Assembly (NCBI GenBank): GCA_013397695.1
Contig: VYZI01000033.1
Coordinates: forward strand, 366,666-430,665
Length of the DNA: 64,000 nt
Direction: 5' to 3'
Origin: Centropus unirufus
Taxonomy: Eukaryota; Chordata; Aves; Cuculiformes; Centropidae
Part shown: piece by piece, positions 1-12,100 of the stretch
Layout: every line of letters starts with the position of its first letter
Numbering within the stretch: position 1 is the stretch's first letter
Notes under the pieces: generated by a model
What the model was told of the DNA's origin: nothing
Databases searched by the model: none
Seen by the model: only the letters and a program-made list of their open reading frames with translations
Made by a program: the position numbers and the translations under genes

Positions 1-2180
1 GAACGCATATGCAGAGTGTTTACTGGAGCGACTCTTACACTTTCAGACAGAAGGAAATCCTGTGCAGGATTGGAAAGCGCAGAGAGCTGTCACCAGGGAA
101 TAGGCTGTCTGTGTGTCTCCATGAAATAAAAGCTGTGTGGACCACAGACCCTGCAGTGGGCACTTCCTGCCCTCTTTGCTGCAGCGCTTCGAGATTGCTT
201 TTTCTTTTTGCCCACCCCGCCCCCCTTCCTTCTTTTTTTTTTTTTTCCTGGAAGATATCAAACCTACTGGTATTATCAACAGAAACACTGATGAAGCTCA
301 GGATTTACTTTGTATCAGACTTCAAGAATCTGATTAAGGGGGGAGGTAGGTTGATTTTTTTTTTTTTTTTTGTTTGGCAAAAGGAGAGTCTGGAAATTTT
401 GCCATCTCCCAAGCCTCATCGATTGATCTTTCTAGGCTAATAAGACATCTGATATTACTTGAGGTGGTTTTTCGGTTGGTTTTTTTTTTCCCCCAAAGCT
501 GCATGGGTTCCTAACTACTGTGAATGCATTTAAAGCAGTAGCAAATCTCGGCAGCTAAACGCTGCTAACACAGGGAGCGCTTTATTGTTTGCTGACGTTA
601 AAGCAACGACCAGTATCTGCTAATGAATAAGAAAACATGTTAACTATCTAAATAAGTTTAAATTAATGATGTGTTTATGTGACAGATTTGTGGGAGGGAT
701 TTCAAATATAATCACCATCAATCTGACTACAGCCAAAATAAATTTCATGAAAAGTAAAACAAACTGTAGCACAGACAAAGTAGGCCTTCGGGGGGCTCTT
801 GCAATAATCTGTGTTTTCATATTTAGCTGTGTATAATATTTCTGTACATTTCTTGTCCAGATAGAATCTCAGTATATATAACATTGCTGTTAAAGCTAAG
901 GAAAGTCAACATAAGGCACTACCCAAAGGAGAGAGGAAAGAAAGAAAGAAATACATACTTGAAATTTTTGTTTCAAATGAAGAAGCCATGCCCAGGTAAC
1001 CATGTCAAGTGGGGTGCAATTTTAAAGGTGAGCATTTAATATGAAAGCTTTCATTTCAGGATGGTAACTTTTCACAGAAATTTGTGACTACATTGAGGTG
1101 TACGTTCGGAACACCCCAGATGCTGCTGTCACTACTAATGAAATCGTTACGAGGTTGAAACTTTTGGTGAAGCTGCTGTGTATGTTTTCTCTTTTACTGA
1201 ACTGACACGTCAAATATAATCAGATGAAAATGAGAGGTGGGACCCCACTTTCTGAAGCAGGTAAGCCATGCTTATGCAGTAACAAAGGGTTCTGTAGCCC
1301 CATTCAGTGCCATCTGCTCTGGCTTGGCCTCAGTGGTGTGAGATGGATGGGGGAAGCTGTGCTGGTGTTTGGGTGACGGTCAGCCAGGTTGGAAATGCTT
1401 CATTGGACTGGGGTGCTGAAGGCTACTGAGTACAGCAACTGATTCCCAATGAACCTGGCTCATTAATCAGCATCATTGATGAGGAAAGGCTTTAAATTTC
1501 TCCTTGTGCGTTCCACTAAAATGCATCAGTCATTTTTTATTGTACACTTGATGCTGTTCTGCAAATGTTTTAAGGAGATTTTTGCTTCAGAAAGAACTTT
1601 TAGGCTGAGCTGAAGGCGTAGCACTGCCTTTCATTCACATGTTTAAAGTGTATTACATATGCAACTGCCAAAAAAATCTGCTTTTGCACCATAGTCCAGC
1701 TTCCCTGTTCTTGTTACTGGTCTCCAGTCAGTGGACGGAGAGTATGTAGCCATCATTCAAACAGATGATAATCTTTGGCATAAAAAATGTATTTTTCAAG
1801 GGGTGCCTGTTTTTTAAAGGAAATATGCCCCTTCCTACTCTTGCATGGTTTCTTGATCAGATAAAACCCATCTGGTGCTAACATTTAAATTAAATGCACT
1901 GGATTCTGACCCAACAATAACAAAATCAAACCCACTCTTTGGCAAGTATCGTAAGCTCTTAAAATACATTCAGACAGTGCAATGATATTAAGAGGGAAGC
2001 AGATATCAGGTTTCGGCCGACAAAGCAAACCACACAGTGGAACATGAGAAGTACTGTGCTTACTGACATCAGGATAAAATGGAAGACAGAAGCCCTATCA
2101 AAAATTATACTAATAATTTAATACTGTACATTTATATGGAGACTTGACCAGGAATATATCAATGGTGCTTCATGGAGAGT
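1..2180. other. noncoding stretch, no gene recognised
   Basis: I see no gene here. Homopolymer T runs lie at 233-246 and 355-371, and a purine GAAA-type microsatellite lies at about 936-950. The plus-strand frame at 9-440 is open mainly because it crosses these T runs, so it encodes phenylalanine tracts, and it resembles no family I know. A TGACGT core (CRE half-site) occurs near 592-597 inside a moderately GC-rich block, but nothing else marks a promoter. Confidence 0.6.
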
Positions 2181-2260
2181 AATTTTTATCTTATCTCTAC
2201 ATCGAGGTGGCTGAGGTAAAGAGGTTAGGCAATTTAGACTCAGATTTCAGAAAAAGCGTT
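2181..2260 (-). mobile_element. MIR-like SINE fragment (old, weak)
   Basis: Read on the minus strand, this segment contains in order a TTGCCTAACCTCT-like, CCTCAGCCACCT-like and TGTAGAGATAAGATAA-like series. This follows the order of the conserved central and 3' part of MIR (CORE-SINE) elements, which carries the familiar 'cctcagtttcctcatctgtaaaat' type of sequence. Identity is only about two thirds by eye and the ends are not definable. MIR copies are ancient in amniotes and sparse in birds. A chance match to a low-complexity run is possible. Confidence 0.4.
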
Positions 2261-5200
2261 TTCTTAGGTGTGTCTCAGCAAAGTCTCTTTAAGAAACTGG
2301 GTTGTATAGAAAAAAAATACATCAGACCAGGAAATCACCAAACTCCACCAGAATTTGCTAAGACATCGGGCAAAGCTTCACTGTGAGCTTGTCCTATTCT
2401 TAAACTTTCCTGTTAGGCATCTCTACAAGGTACACTTAAGGGTATGAGGGGACACTGGGATAGAATTCAGGTCTTATTTACCATGGCTGCCAGTGACAGA
2501 GTTGGGAATAAAATTTGACTGCACTTTTCTAAAACCTGTAGTTATAGATAAACAATACATAATCTGTTGATGTATTGATAATTATTTTTTTAAAAAGTCA
2601 GTGAGAAATGTTGTTCAGACATTATAACATGATTTCTAGGAAGGGTGAATTTCCTGGTTTACATGCTATTGTCCACATATATCTATATTATACTGACTCT
2701 GAGAGGGGAGACTATTGGGTTCTATAATATATTAACCAAAAGAGTGGACTATGAAAATAAACTCATTCCAGCCTGATTCCTGCCCAGAGATTTCTGACAA
2801 CACAGTTGCAGCTGTAGCTGCTGTTTCCCTGGCCATACTTAACCATCTTGGAGGCTGTTCTGCACCAGAGAAGTGCATGACTGGATCTCAGTAACAAAGA
2901 CACAGCCACATATAACATAATGAAATTTCTTGAATAATATTATAGAAATGGGAAGAGGAATATAGGTAGTGAGTAAATCTTATGTCCCTTCAGATGCCAG
3001 GAATTCTGTTTCTATGCTGCATCAGACGAGCCCTGGGTAGAGAGCCATCATAGAGCGTGCACAATTCCCCTGCCTGGAGAGGCTCCATCTTCCATCCATA
3101 TTATAGTGCCGTTTATTCAGCCTAATAACCAAAAATATGTATTGACAGGTAGGAGTGTTATTCTCTCTGTACACCAAGGCATATCCCAATGCATGTATAC
3201 AGGAACAATACCCAGGAACAGTACAGGTTCAGATTGGTACTGTATACCCCCTGGTATTGGCACACCTGTTAAACCAGTCTCTCCTACCAGTGTAAGGGTC
3301 ACTAGATCTAATATAGCTGGCATGGCTTGTTCAAGATCAGTAACTCCTCAAAGGCAGTGTCTTCTGTAAGGTTCCTGATACAGAAGGAAACTTCTTGACT
3401 ATCAAACTGTAAAGAAGCTTTCTTATGATACAAGGGCTTTGCTTTTCTTTGTCTAATGATGTTCATAGTAACTTGTATAGTCATCTTCATTTGCATGGGG
3501 AATACACAGGGGCTGATTAAGTGAAGATCCCTTGTACCAGGATGCATCAAATACAACACAATTTTCCATATGAGTTGTCTGTAAGATGATGATTACCAAC
3601 ATTGCGTGGTTACATCATTTTTCAGTCTTGGGCAGGATTTTTTCTTCTCTTTTTAATTAACCTGTTGTAATACCAGACCTCAGCACATGATCAGGTAGAT
3701 CACTCTTGACTTCTGTTTTAAATATGCAAAGTTACGCCATAATATGTATTCTGGACATCCCAATTTTTTTGCTTCATGTAGTCTTTGTTGTAGGCTTATT
3801 CATAGCAGTTGTTTTATAATCTAACTTATAAAAGCTTAAGTATTGGTACATTCACAGTAAAGTCATAGAAATACTGAAAGAATCCTTAAATGCTAAGGAA
3901 TTTTTTGATTCAGCTTTGGTAGACTGAAGGATGTTGGTAGAGAGAGTTAGCTAATTTGTATGCTTAAAAAAAACCTCAAGAAACAACAACTGAACAGTTA
4001 AAGAACTTTGTGAAGAAAGCCAAAATTTTTCACAAAGAATCAAAATGTTGTCTTCAACTCTTTTGGTGAGCAACCACAAAGAAAGGATGTTCTTGGGAGT
4101 GCCTGGGATCCAGTCAAGACTGTAAAACCTGGATGAGCAAATGTTTATCATGGAAAGAGAGTCTAGAACGAATTTCACTCTTAATATCACTGTGCACCTG
4201 TGACCCCATAAAGGAAATAGAAAACTTTGAAGGAAATTTGTCCTTCTGCTTTGTTTGAGTTCTTTCTCTTAATGGGCTTAAGTGCTGCTGGTATTATGTA
4301 AACAGGAATTAAAACACAGGTTGTATAAATATGTTGCATTTGAAAAATTGAGTGAATTTGGCTCACTGTCAGTGATTGAATGGCCTCAACGCCTGACATT
4401 CACCAACTGTGCGCAGAACCAGTGAAGGGTTTGCTTCCAAGCTATAGCAAATTGAAATGTATAATATTATTCTGATACTGCAGAAATTCAGTATTTGAGT
4501 ACATATTCTTTGTGCAGCAGGATGGAATACAGTGGGTATTGCTGGCAGGATGCTACCTCAGGTCTCATCTTCTCTGCCTCTAATGAGAGCTATCTCCACA
4601 ATAGGGTACACAGAGGCAAAGGCAAAATTTGCCACAGAGGCAAAGCTGTAAGTCTGATGTGGTGGGCTGACGTTCTGGACAGGATATTACACTGGCTTCC
4701 TCTGTGTGAGGCACTTGTACAATATTTGTTACTGTTGAGCTGAAATACAGGTTAAGAATTAGTGAACTTTTACATGCTTACTTTGGAATAATCGTATATT
4801 TTTAATCATGCCTTGTAAATAAGGAGAAATATGTGTAACGGAAGCTATAAATTAGGAGCTGAACAGAAAATAATTTTATGCAGTGAATAACACACCAATC
4901 AACAGGAAGTTACGAATTTACTACTAAAATTAATGAGTTCTGCCTTTTCTTCTTGGTAGATATTTAAAGCCTGCCAAAAAGTTAAATGGCAAAAGTAATT
5001 TAATTTTTATCAGCTCAGTTACTTTTTTCCAGCTTATTTTAGTGGAAATATTAGTACTCCTTTCATTAATTTTGTAAGAAATAAAATGCAGAACATTTGT
5101 TCACAGGCACGGTTTCTGATGTATGATTCCAGATGTGAGTAAGGAAGCTGTATTGTATGTTTTGAGGTTTCCCTATTGACCATTTCTGAAATTTCAGAAA

Positions 5201-6410
5201 TGAACACTGAGTAGGTCTAAAAGATAGAGTATGGGGTGCATGAGAGATGTTTTTGACACAATAGGGTCAGAGAAGTTAAAGACACGTTCTTTGTTGGCAA
5301 TTTTGGCAGAAATATTAAAACACAATGTGAGAACTGCAAACCTTATGACATTTGGTAAAATGTGAAAGGCTTCGTGTCTGTAATATATGACTTGATGTCA
5401 TGTATATGAGTTGGTAGCTTTTGCACGATATATAATGAATCTCACTTTTTTGTCTGAAGTTTGAAAAGACTTTCCCCATGTAAATAACTCATGTTTGAAG
5501 TGCAGTGTGAATTTAAAACCCCCTATTGTCCAAGTGTAAAAAAATTCATTTCATGACATTGCAAATAAGTCACTCTGTGTTCTTAGCTTAATGGCTCCTT
5601 ATAAAAATGTAAATCACTTAGAAAGCTTTGGTATCCAAATGAAGGATGTATAAATAGAGGTATGTATAAGAGCAGGGAACCAATTACCCAGCTGTGTTAC
5701 TGGAACTTGAAGTTCAGTTATAGTTCCCTATTACTTTGCTGGGTCTTTTATTTGCTGCTCTTGTGTGGGCTGCAATAAATATAACAAAACTAGACCTTTC
5801 TGCTTTTGTTAGCTGAGCTCCCCTGGCTTCTGCTATTGGAATGTAGCATTGGGAAACAGCCCTGACATTTCAGGACCATTTCGGAGAAAGATCTGTAAAC
5901 CTTTTCTTTTTCTAATTGTATTCTTATTGTATTCAACTGTATTTACCCTTAGAGAAGTGGAAAGCTCTGATACCCTGAGTTCATTGTACCTGATATGTCA
6001 TTTAACTGGAAGAGGGACAGTCTGCGTGGCCCTAGCGTGTGGGAGGTTAGTAAAGATAGTAGAGCCAGACTCTACTCCGTAGTGCCCAGTGAGGACAAGA
6101 AGCAAAGTACACTAGTTGAAACACAGGAAATTTCATTTAAACAGAAGAAAGCACTTTTTAACTCTGATGGTGATCCAACAAAGGAATAGGGCACACAGTG
6201 AGGTCATAGAGTCTTCATCCTTTGAGATATTCAAACACGATTGGCCATAGCTCTGAGAAAACTGCTTTAGTTGACCCTGTAATGAAAATGAATGATTCTT
6301 TTAGGTGCTTTATCCCCTCAACTGTGCTGTGATTATGCAAGTTTATTTTAAAATAAAACTCTCTGCACTCACTTACAAGCCCAATCTCATACTCACATAT
6401 TCAGAAGCAC
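2261..6410. other. noncoding stretch, no gene recognised
   Basis: No gene or repeat family is recognised. A patch at about 3106-3370 is open on both strands and contains a short imperfect tandem repeat (two AGGAACARTAC units near 3200-3225), but the translations resemble nothing known. Polyadenylation-type AATAAA hexamers, for example near 5773, are not linked to any visible exon. Confidence 0.5.
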
Positions 6411-6414
6411 CACT

Positions 6415-6472
6415 TTGCATGTATCGCTTTTGCATGTACACTTTTTTGTACACTCTTGCATGCATTTGCATG
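6415..6472 (+). repeat. TTGCATG cluster with TGTACA inverted repeat
   Basis: TTGCATG occurs four times in 58 bases, starting at 6415, 6430, 6456 and 6466. Between the second and third copies TGTACA (6435-6440) is repeated at 6447-6452, giving a short stem-loop. Each heptamer contains TGCATG, the RBFOX RNA-binding motif if this strand is transcribed. It may be a decayed tandem repeat rather than a regulatory site. Confidence 0.6.
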
Positions 6473-6904
6473 TAATAATCCTGCCAGCATGTAGGGACTA
6501 GATTTGTGTCTGGCCAGGGTTGCCTGAGGTGAAAGAAGACGAGGACATCTGGATACTGAGTTCTTATCACATCTTCTGTTATCCTTAGGTTCTATGCTAT
6601 GTGCTGGCTTTGGATGTCCTGTCTTAAAGCTCCAGCCATTATCTCCCTGTCATTTTTCTCTCAGCGATGTGAGCCTTTGTCTAATCTGGGTGGAGACTGT
6701 CCCTTGTTCTCAATTTTTCCCTGATTTCTCGTTTTGGCTGCCCTGGAAGTCTGCCAGTAAATGAGCTGGAAACGAGCATCTGCTAATCTGGGTGCCTTCA
6801 GTTCTTATGTATCTTTTCTGCTCTTCTTCCTGTGCTTCCACACTCAGATAGACCTCTTCGTTTTCTATTGTATCCGTCTTAGCTTTTTTTATTACAAATT
6901 TACA
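6473..6904. other. noncoding stretch, origin unclear
   Basis: No gene recognised. On the minus strand this follows the 3' end of the old CR1 copy. It may include unrecognisable CR1 3' UTR or unrelated sequence. Confidence 0.4.
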
Positions 6905-7340
6905 CCTCGGCAGTCTTCAGCGTAGTCCCAAGGACTTTCTGAGCTCAAGACTGTACCTATAGATTTAATAGCCCTTGGTGAACTTTTATTTTGCCTGATA
7001 AATTTGTCAAATTGTTTTTTTAATATATTTATAGTTGGGGGCTTTTTCCTTCCACAACATTGGATGGCAACTAATTTACTATAAGTCCTGGGGGGAAAAT
7101 GCTTCCTTTTATTTGCTTTACAGCTGCTGCCTGAGAGTTTGCTTTGGCATCCCCTAGGTGTTGTGTCAGGAGAAATAACAAGTAATTGGCCCATATTAAC
7201 CTTTCTGTTCCTGCCATGATTTGAAGAGTCTAGCATATCTTCCATCAGTCATTTCTTTTCCAAACTGAAGAAGTACAATCCTTTGCCTTTTTTTTCTCTG
7301 GAAATCATTCCCTCTTTCTTGCTTTTCTTTGTCCTTTTTC
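6905..7340 (-). mobile_element. ancient CR1-type LINE, ORF2 C-terminus and 3' end (decayed)
   Basis: Read on the minus strand, this is the 3' end of a CR1/L3-class non-LTR retrotransposon of the old amniote type, not the younger avian subfamily seen at 24310. From the 5' side, the block encoding LLQFGKEMTDGRYARLFKSW corresponds to the 'lglFSLekRRlrGD...' segment after the reverse transcriptase. Next comes a stretch of the kind '...tagggg-tgccaaa...' and a block whose translation contains KRKHFPPRTYSKL and NILKKQFDKFIRQN. This matches the 'kRkyFftqRtvnlWNsLP...FKkeLDkF' end of ORF2. Two frames are needed (ORFs 7196-7384 and 6892-7245), so it is frameshifted. The 5' boundary is uncertain. It was most likely inactivated long ago. 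Confidence 0.7.
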
Positions 7341-9100
7341 TGCTCTGCCACATGATTTTTGAGACCTAAATGTGTACACAACACAAAAGGTATAGAGGGC
7401 TTAAGGGGTTAAACTGTGGCATGATGTTGTGTCAATGCATTGTTCTCTGTTCTTTTCCAAATACTTCATAAAATTCCATTTACTTCTTTTGGCTTTACTG
7501 AGCACCACCGTTTCATGGACATATCCACAAAAGCTCCAGAATTCCTTTCCTGTGTTCTGGAGAGTACTTAGTAGTCCATAAATATAGATGTTTTTCCTTC
7601 TGCATTGGTTTATTTGTGCTTGCTAATTTTGAATGCTAGCTATCATTTTATTAGCCAGTTCTTTTGCAGTTCTTTGCAGTCTTACAATCAGTCAGTTTTT
7701 ACCATTACAAACCTTTATAACATCATTATTCACTTCCTTTCCCAAATCATTATTATCACTAAGTCGGATACTACAGATTCCAGCTCATTTATTCTTTCAA
7801 AGAATCTGAACAGATCTGTGCTGCACTGCTTCCCTCTGCCAAAGGGACCCAGATTAACCTCGCAGTTAAACAACATGTATATGCAACTATTTGCCAGCAT
7901 GCCAAATTGGGTCCAATCCAGTTGCCTGATGAACAAGTAGTTCCTGGTTCGTATTTTCCCATACTGCGCATCTGCCTACTCTGAAAAGCAGGGTCATGTT
8001 TGCCATCTTACTGTGGTACTGACAGAACTCCAAGCAGTAAGTTGCACCAGTCTAACGTTCAAGAATTGAATTGCTGAGTTCCTTTAGGACTCATGAGCAA
8101 GTGTTACCTCCTCTGATCAATTTGTTATTGTTTGTGTTTTATCCTAAGAACTTTCTCCTGATTTTTTAATTTGAGACAATATTCCCAGCTCATTTCCCTA
8201 AAAAGAAAGGATCCTCTATAAGTTTCTCAGTCATAAATTGGAGAGAAGTTGCAATTCTGCTATGACTGTATCCTCTGCAAGTGTAATTATTAGGATGTAA
8301 TCATCTCTCAACCATAAAGGCTGTCTGGAAGGCTTTCTTCTTGTCAAGTTTTCGAGAAAGGTTTTTATTTTTAGCTTTAACTCCTTTAGGAAGTTCTTCC
8401 TCAAAGTCACTTTTATCCTTCCTTACTCTGGTTTTACTTTTGATGTGCTTTGATTTACAGTGTTGTCTGGGTTTCTCCGTTGTATATGATCTCCACGTTT
8501 TGAAGCATGCCTCCTTGTTTCAAATATTCCACTTTACTTTGGTATTTAGCTCTATTGTCTTTTATTTGACTTACTTCCAAAATCTCCAGCTATACTTTTT
8601 TGCAATGTTACCTGCAAAGATCTCTGTATCACTGGTGAGTAAATTTGTTGATTTTTTTTACTTTTTTTTGTCTAACCTACTAGTTATTCCTGGGTGAGGA
8701 TTTTACGCTTGGCTTTTTAAATCCTCCAAAGAGGTAAATTATGAGTACATAGTGGTCTGAACTTTCAAAAGTAACACTTTGAATCAGAACCTCTGTTGTG
8801 TTCAGAAATTAATCAATCAGTTTCTTTTTTTGGAAGTTATCTTATCAGTTATTTCAGGGAACGTAGTTATTGCAGGACATGGCAAATGTCTGTCCATGTA
8901 AGACCATCAAATTGCCTCACTTCTGTGTGTTTTCTGTCTCTGCAGTGGCTCTGGTCTCATTCAGCGTCCATCATTCAGATGGAGAGTTTTCATGACTTTC
9001 CCAGGAGAGGATGAGTCATTCCAATCTTTGTGCTCTTTACACAGCCTTTTGTTTTTGAACTCCCCTGACACCTTTCTAAATTTAAGTGCCTTCAACATTA
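7341..9100. other. pyrimidine-rich noncoding stretch, possible unrecognised old repeat
   Basis: The plus strand is markedly T/C-rich over about 1.7 kb and carries long but unconvincing open frames (7605-7940, 8341-8697, 8796-9014). The skew continues from the minus-strand CR1 piece next to it, so the stretch may be further decayed retroelement sequence in the same orientation. No reverse-transcriptase or endonuclease motif could be recognised, and no gene is called. Confidence 0.4.
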
Positions 9101-12100
9101 TTTTTTGGTGTAGTCAGAGACTGTCTTTCCTCTGTAGGCCTGCTTCACAAGTGTCCTTGGTTACTAACTAATCTTCCTAATTTGTCCCTCTTCCCTGATC
9201 TGCGAGAGAGGGGGAGAGAGCAGTTAACCAAAGTGTCACTTTATTGGGAATTTGAATAATTATGTAGTGGTTGTCTAGGCTAATGCACATCTTCTGTTAA
9301 ACAAACATCTGCCCCAGCTAGCAGGGTGGATTCTAGTCTCTTCTGGAATGGAAAGGTTTGTGCCAGTGCTTGAGTTAGTGCTATCAACTTGAATTGCTCA
9401 TGTTGCTTGCAACACAACTGGCTTGTTCAAAGATATCTCTGTTTTCTCCACAGGAAAATGCACTGGTTTATGTAGTCACACCCTGAATTCCTTATAGCAT
9501 GTATGACTAAACATCTGAAATGGGATTCACAGCTACCAGTGGTTCTATGAGTTCTTCTCAAGCAGAAGGTAATTTAAGCCAAATTATAGGAAATATTGAG
9601 AAGATAATGAAGCTGGGAAATACCTTTCTCAGTAAAACATATGGATTTAACTCACTGCTGGTAGATGGTGCCTCTGTGGAAACAAGATTCACAATTCAGG
9701 AGACTGCTCTGGGGTTTGTTACGCAAGATCATCTTAAAGGTATCTTAGATGTAGAATAAGATCAAGGACATAGAAACAGAATGGTTATTTTCATTATGCA
9801 TACACTCACAGGATATTCCAAATGTTTGCACAATAAATTATTACACAGCTTAACAATAACATTGTACATGCTCTGACTTTTTTTTTTAATATTGAGTACC
9901 ATCCTATGTGATAAGAAATTTGACTGATATCAGAGGTGATTCTGGAAGTTGAAATTTTCAGAGAATGCATTCTGGGTCCATGAATGAAGACAGAACTCTA
10001 GAGATCTTTTTTATCTTTGTGTATCAATTCATATTGCAGTCAGCATAGATGTGAAGATCTGTACCATTCTTTAAACTGAAGTATTTATCTCAATTTTGCA
10101 TTAGTAGAAAAGATATAATATTATATATGAAACCTGACTTCAAAATTTTAAACTAGTTTAAACAGTTGACGATAACAGAAGATACTTTTCTGGCTGCAAA
10201 TGGAACTGTGTGTCTCCATCATAGGTAGTCTTCCTAGAGGTACACACAATTCCTAAAACCTGTTATCTCACTGACTGTTCCAGTAAGTAATGATGGCTGA
10301 ACGAGACAAAGAGACAAAGACATTTGGGAATATATGACATCTTTCTATGCCCTGTATGTTCAGTAAATGGCCAAAACCATCTGCAAAATGTTTTTGGAGG
10401 GAATAAGCAACATGTCACTGAAAGCTGCAGTGAAGGAGAAAAATGAGAATTCATTTCCAGGCCCAACCTGGCCTGCTGCTTCCTTGTAATAAGAGACCAT
10501 TTCGACACAGGCAGCTTATAAATAAAGTCTTCTCATTGAATGTGGAAAATATTGCACACGTTGTGTAATGTATATGTTAAATAAAAAAGTCTTCCTTGCT
10601 GGATTGGCAGCTTGAGGCTGCTCCATTAGCTCAACAGCAGAGTTGTGGGCCCCTGGGCCCCATCCCACCAACCTTTGCTTGGCTTGGGAAGTTAATTTTG
10701 AATTTGGCATGGGCACAAATTTATTTAAGGTAATATTTGTTAGGTTCTAGCTGGTGGGTGGAAAATATCATATTTGATGCCCAAATTGTGACCTCCTGTG
10801 TGGGACCTTCGCAATGCCTTAAAACTAAGAATAGGAGAAAAGTACACAGTGTGGGCAGCGATGTATTTCAACAGTTTCAACTCGTATGACTTCAGCAAGA
10901 TAAAACACTCAACAGCAGAGCCCACAGAATAAAATCCTAGTCCCACTAGATGCTGTGTGACTAGGCCCTAAAATCCCTTATCAGCAAAAGCACTTTGAAC
11001 TGAATTTACTAAACAAAAGGGGTTAACAGAGTAAGATTTGCTGGATCTAAGTTGCTCCAAATTAATCTCTATTTCCCCTTCAGTCAGAGTTGGCTGTCAG
11101 GTACTTTAAGGAATCTTTTTTTGAGCATGTGCAATTTTCTTTTTCCTTTTATAAAAAAGAAATTGACTGTGTTTCTGCACTAGTAGCTCTATCTACCCTT
11201 CAGCAATTTTGCCCTCTTGCCTAACTCTTTATTTTGTAGATGACTAATATTGTCTCTCCTCATCTTTCTCACCCTCTTCCTGCTTCCAGCTCTCATAAAC
11301 ACCGTCATTACCTCAGTTTCTGTGGCCCACATAGGCTTTGACTAGACTAACAGAGTTACAGAACCACAATACTATTGCTGGGGAAGCAAAAGAACTTTAA
11401 TAACAAGCTTCTTTTATGGGAGAAGGTAATCTTTCTGGGAAAAATGAATAAACTTGCTCTTTGTTTTGAAATATCTTCTGTTTATTTTCAGTTAAACCCC
11501 ATATTTTTCCCATGTTGTTAATGTTTTCAGGTGCCTTTGTTATTTTCTATGGTTGTTATGACCTTAACTTTCATCAGAGCTGAATAGCTAAAATTGATTT
11601 GGTTTAGACATAGCAATAGAATGAGTCATGTCACTAAACTTGTTCAACCATTTACTGAAGTCTGGAGCCTGATATGCATTTGCAACACATAAATGTTGAG
11701 TGGAGCCTTGCTTGATGGGTGCTCTAACAAAGAATTCCTTTGGGTCCCCCCCCATTTGTGCCTTATTTCTGCCACCGCTGTGCCCTTGTGATTTTCATTT
11801 TTGGGAGGAGGGCATATGAGCAACACCCAGGTTAACATTTGTCCCCTTGAAGTAGGGGTGAAGTTGGAGGAAAATATGGTAGCAATCTGGCTAGAAGGCC
11901 AGACAAATGAATTTACTGAAATTTCCTTGAAAGAAATATGTCATGTGGGCTTCATTGGTTCCCTATGAGAAGATTTGTCACAAATTACAAACTAGCATTG
12001 TGTTATGCATTATTCCAGCATGTGAGCCTTTTTTTTTTTTTAAGATTAACATGTGCTTATAAATCATTTAGCTAAAATCCCTAGTAACTTGTTTTGAGGT

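Noticed and set aside
9..440. 143-codon plus-strand frame at the window start
   Set aside because: It is kept open by T-runs giving phenylalanine tracts. No domain or splice context.
8600..8645. 15-nt segment before GTGAGTAAAT
   Set aside because: The preceding CTGCAAAG is a poor acceptor with no pyrimidine tract next to it, and the region may be decayed repeat.
9520..9759. 79-codon protein-like plus-strand frame
   Set aside because: No recognisable family, no good splice sites, and its length is expected by chance in 64 kb.
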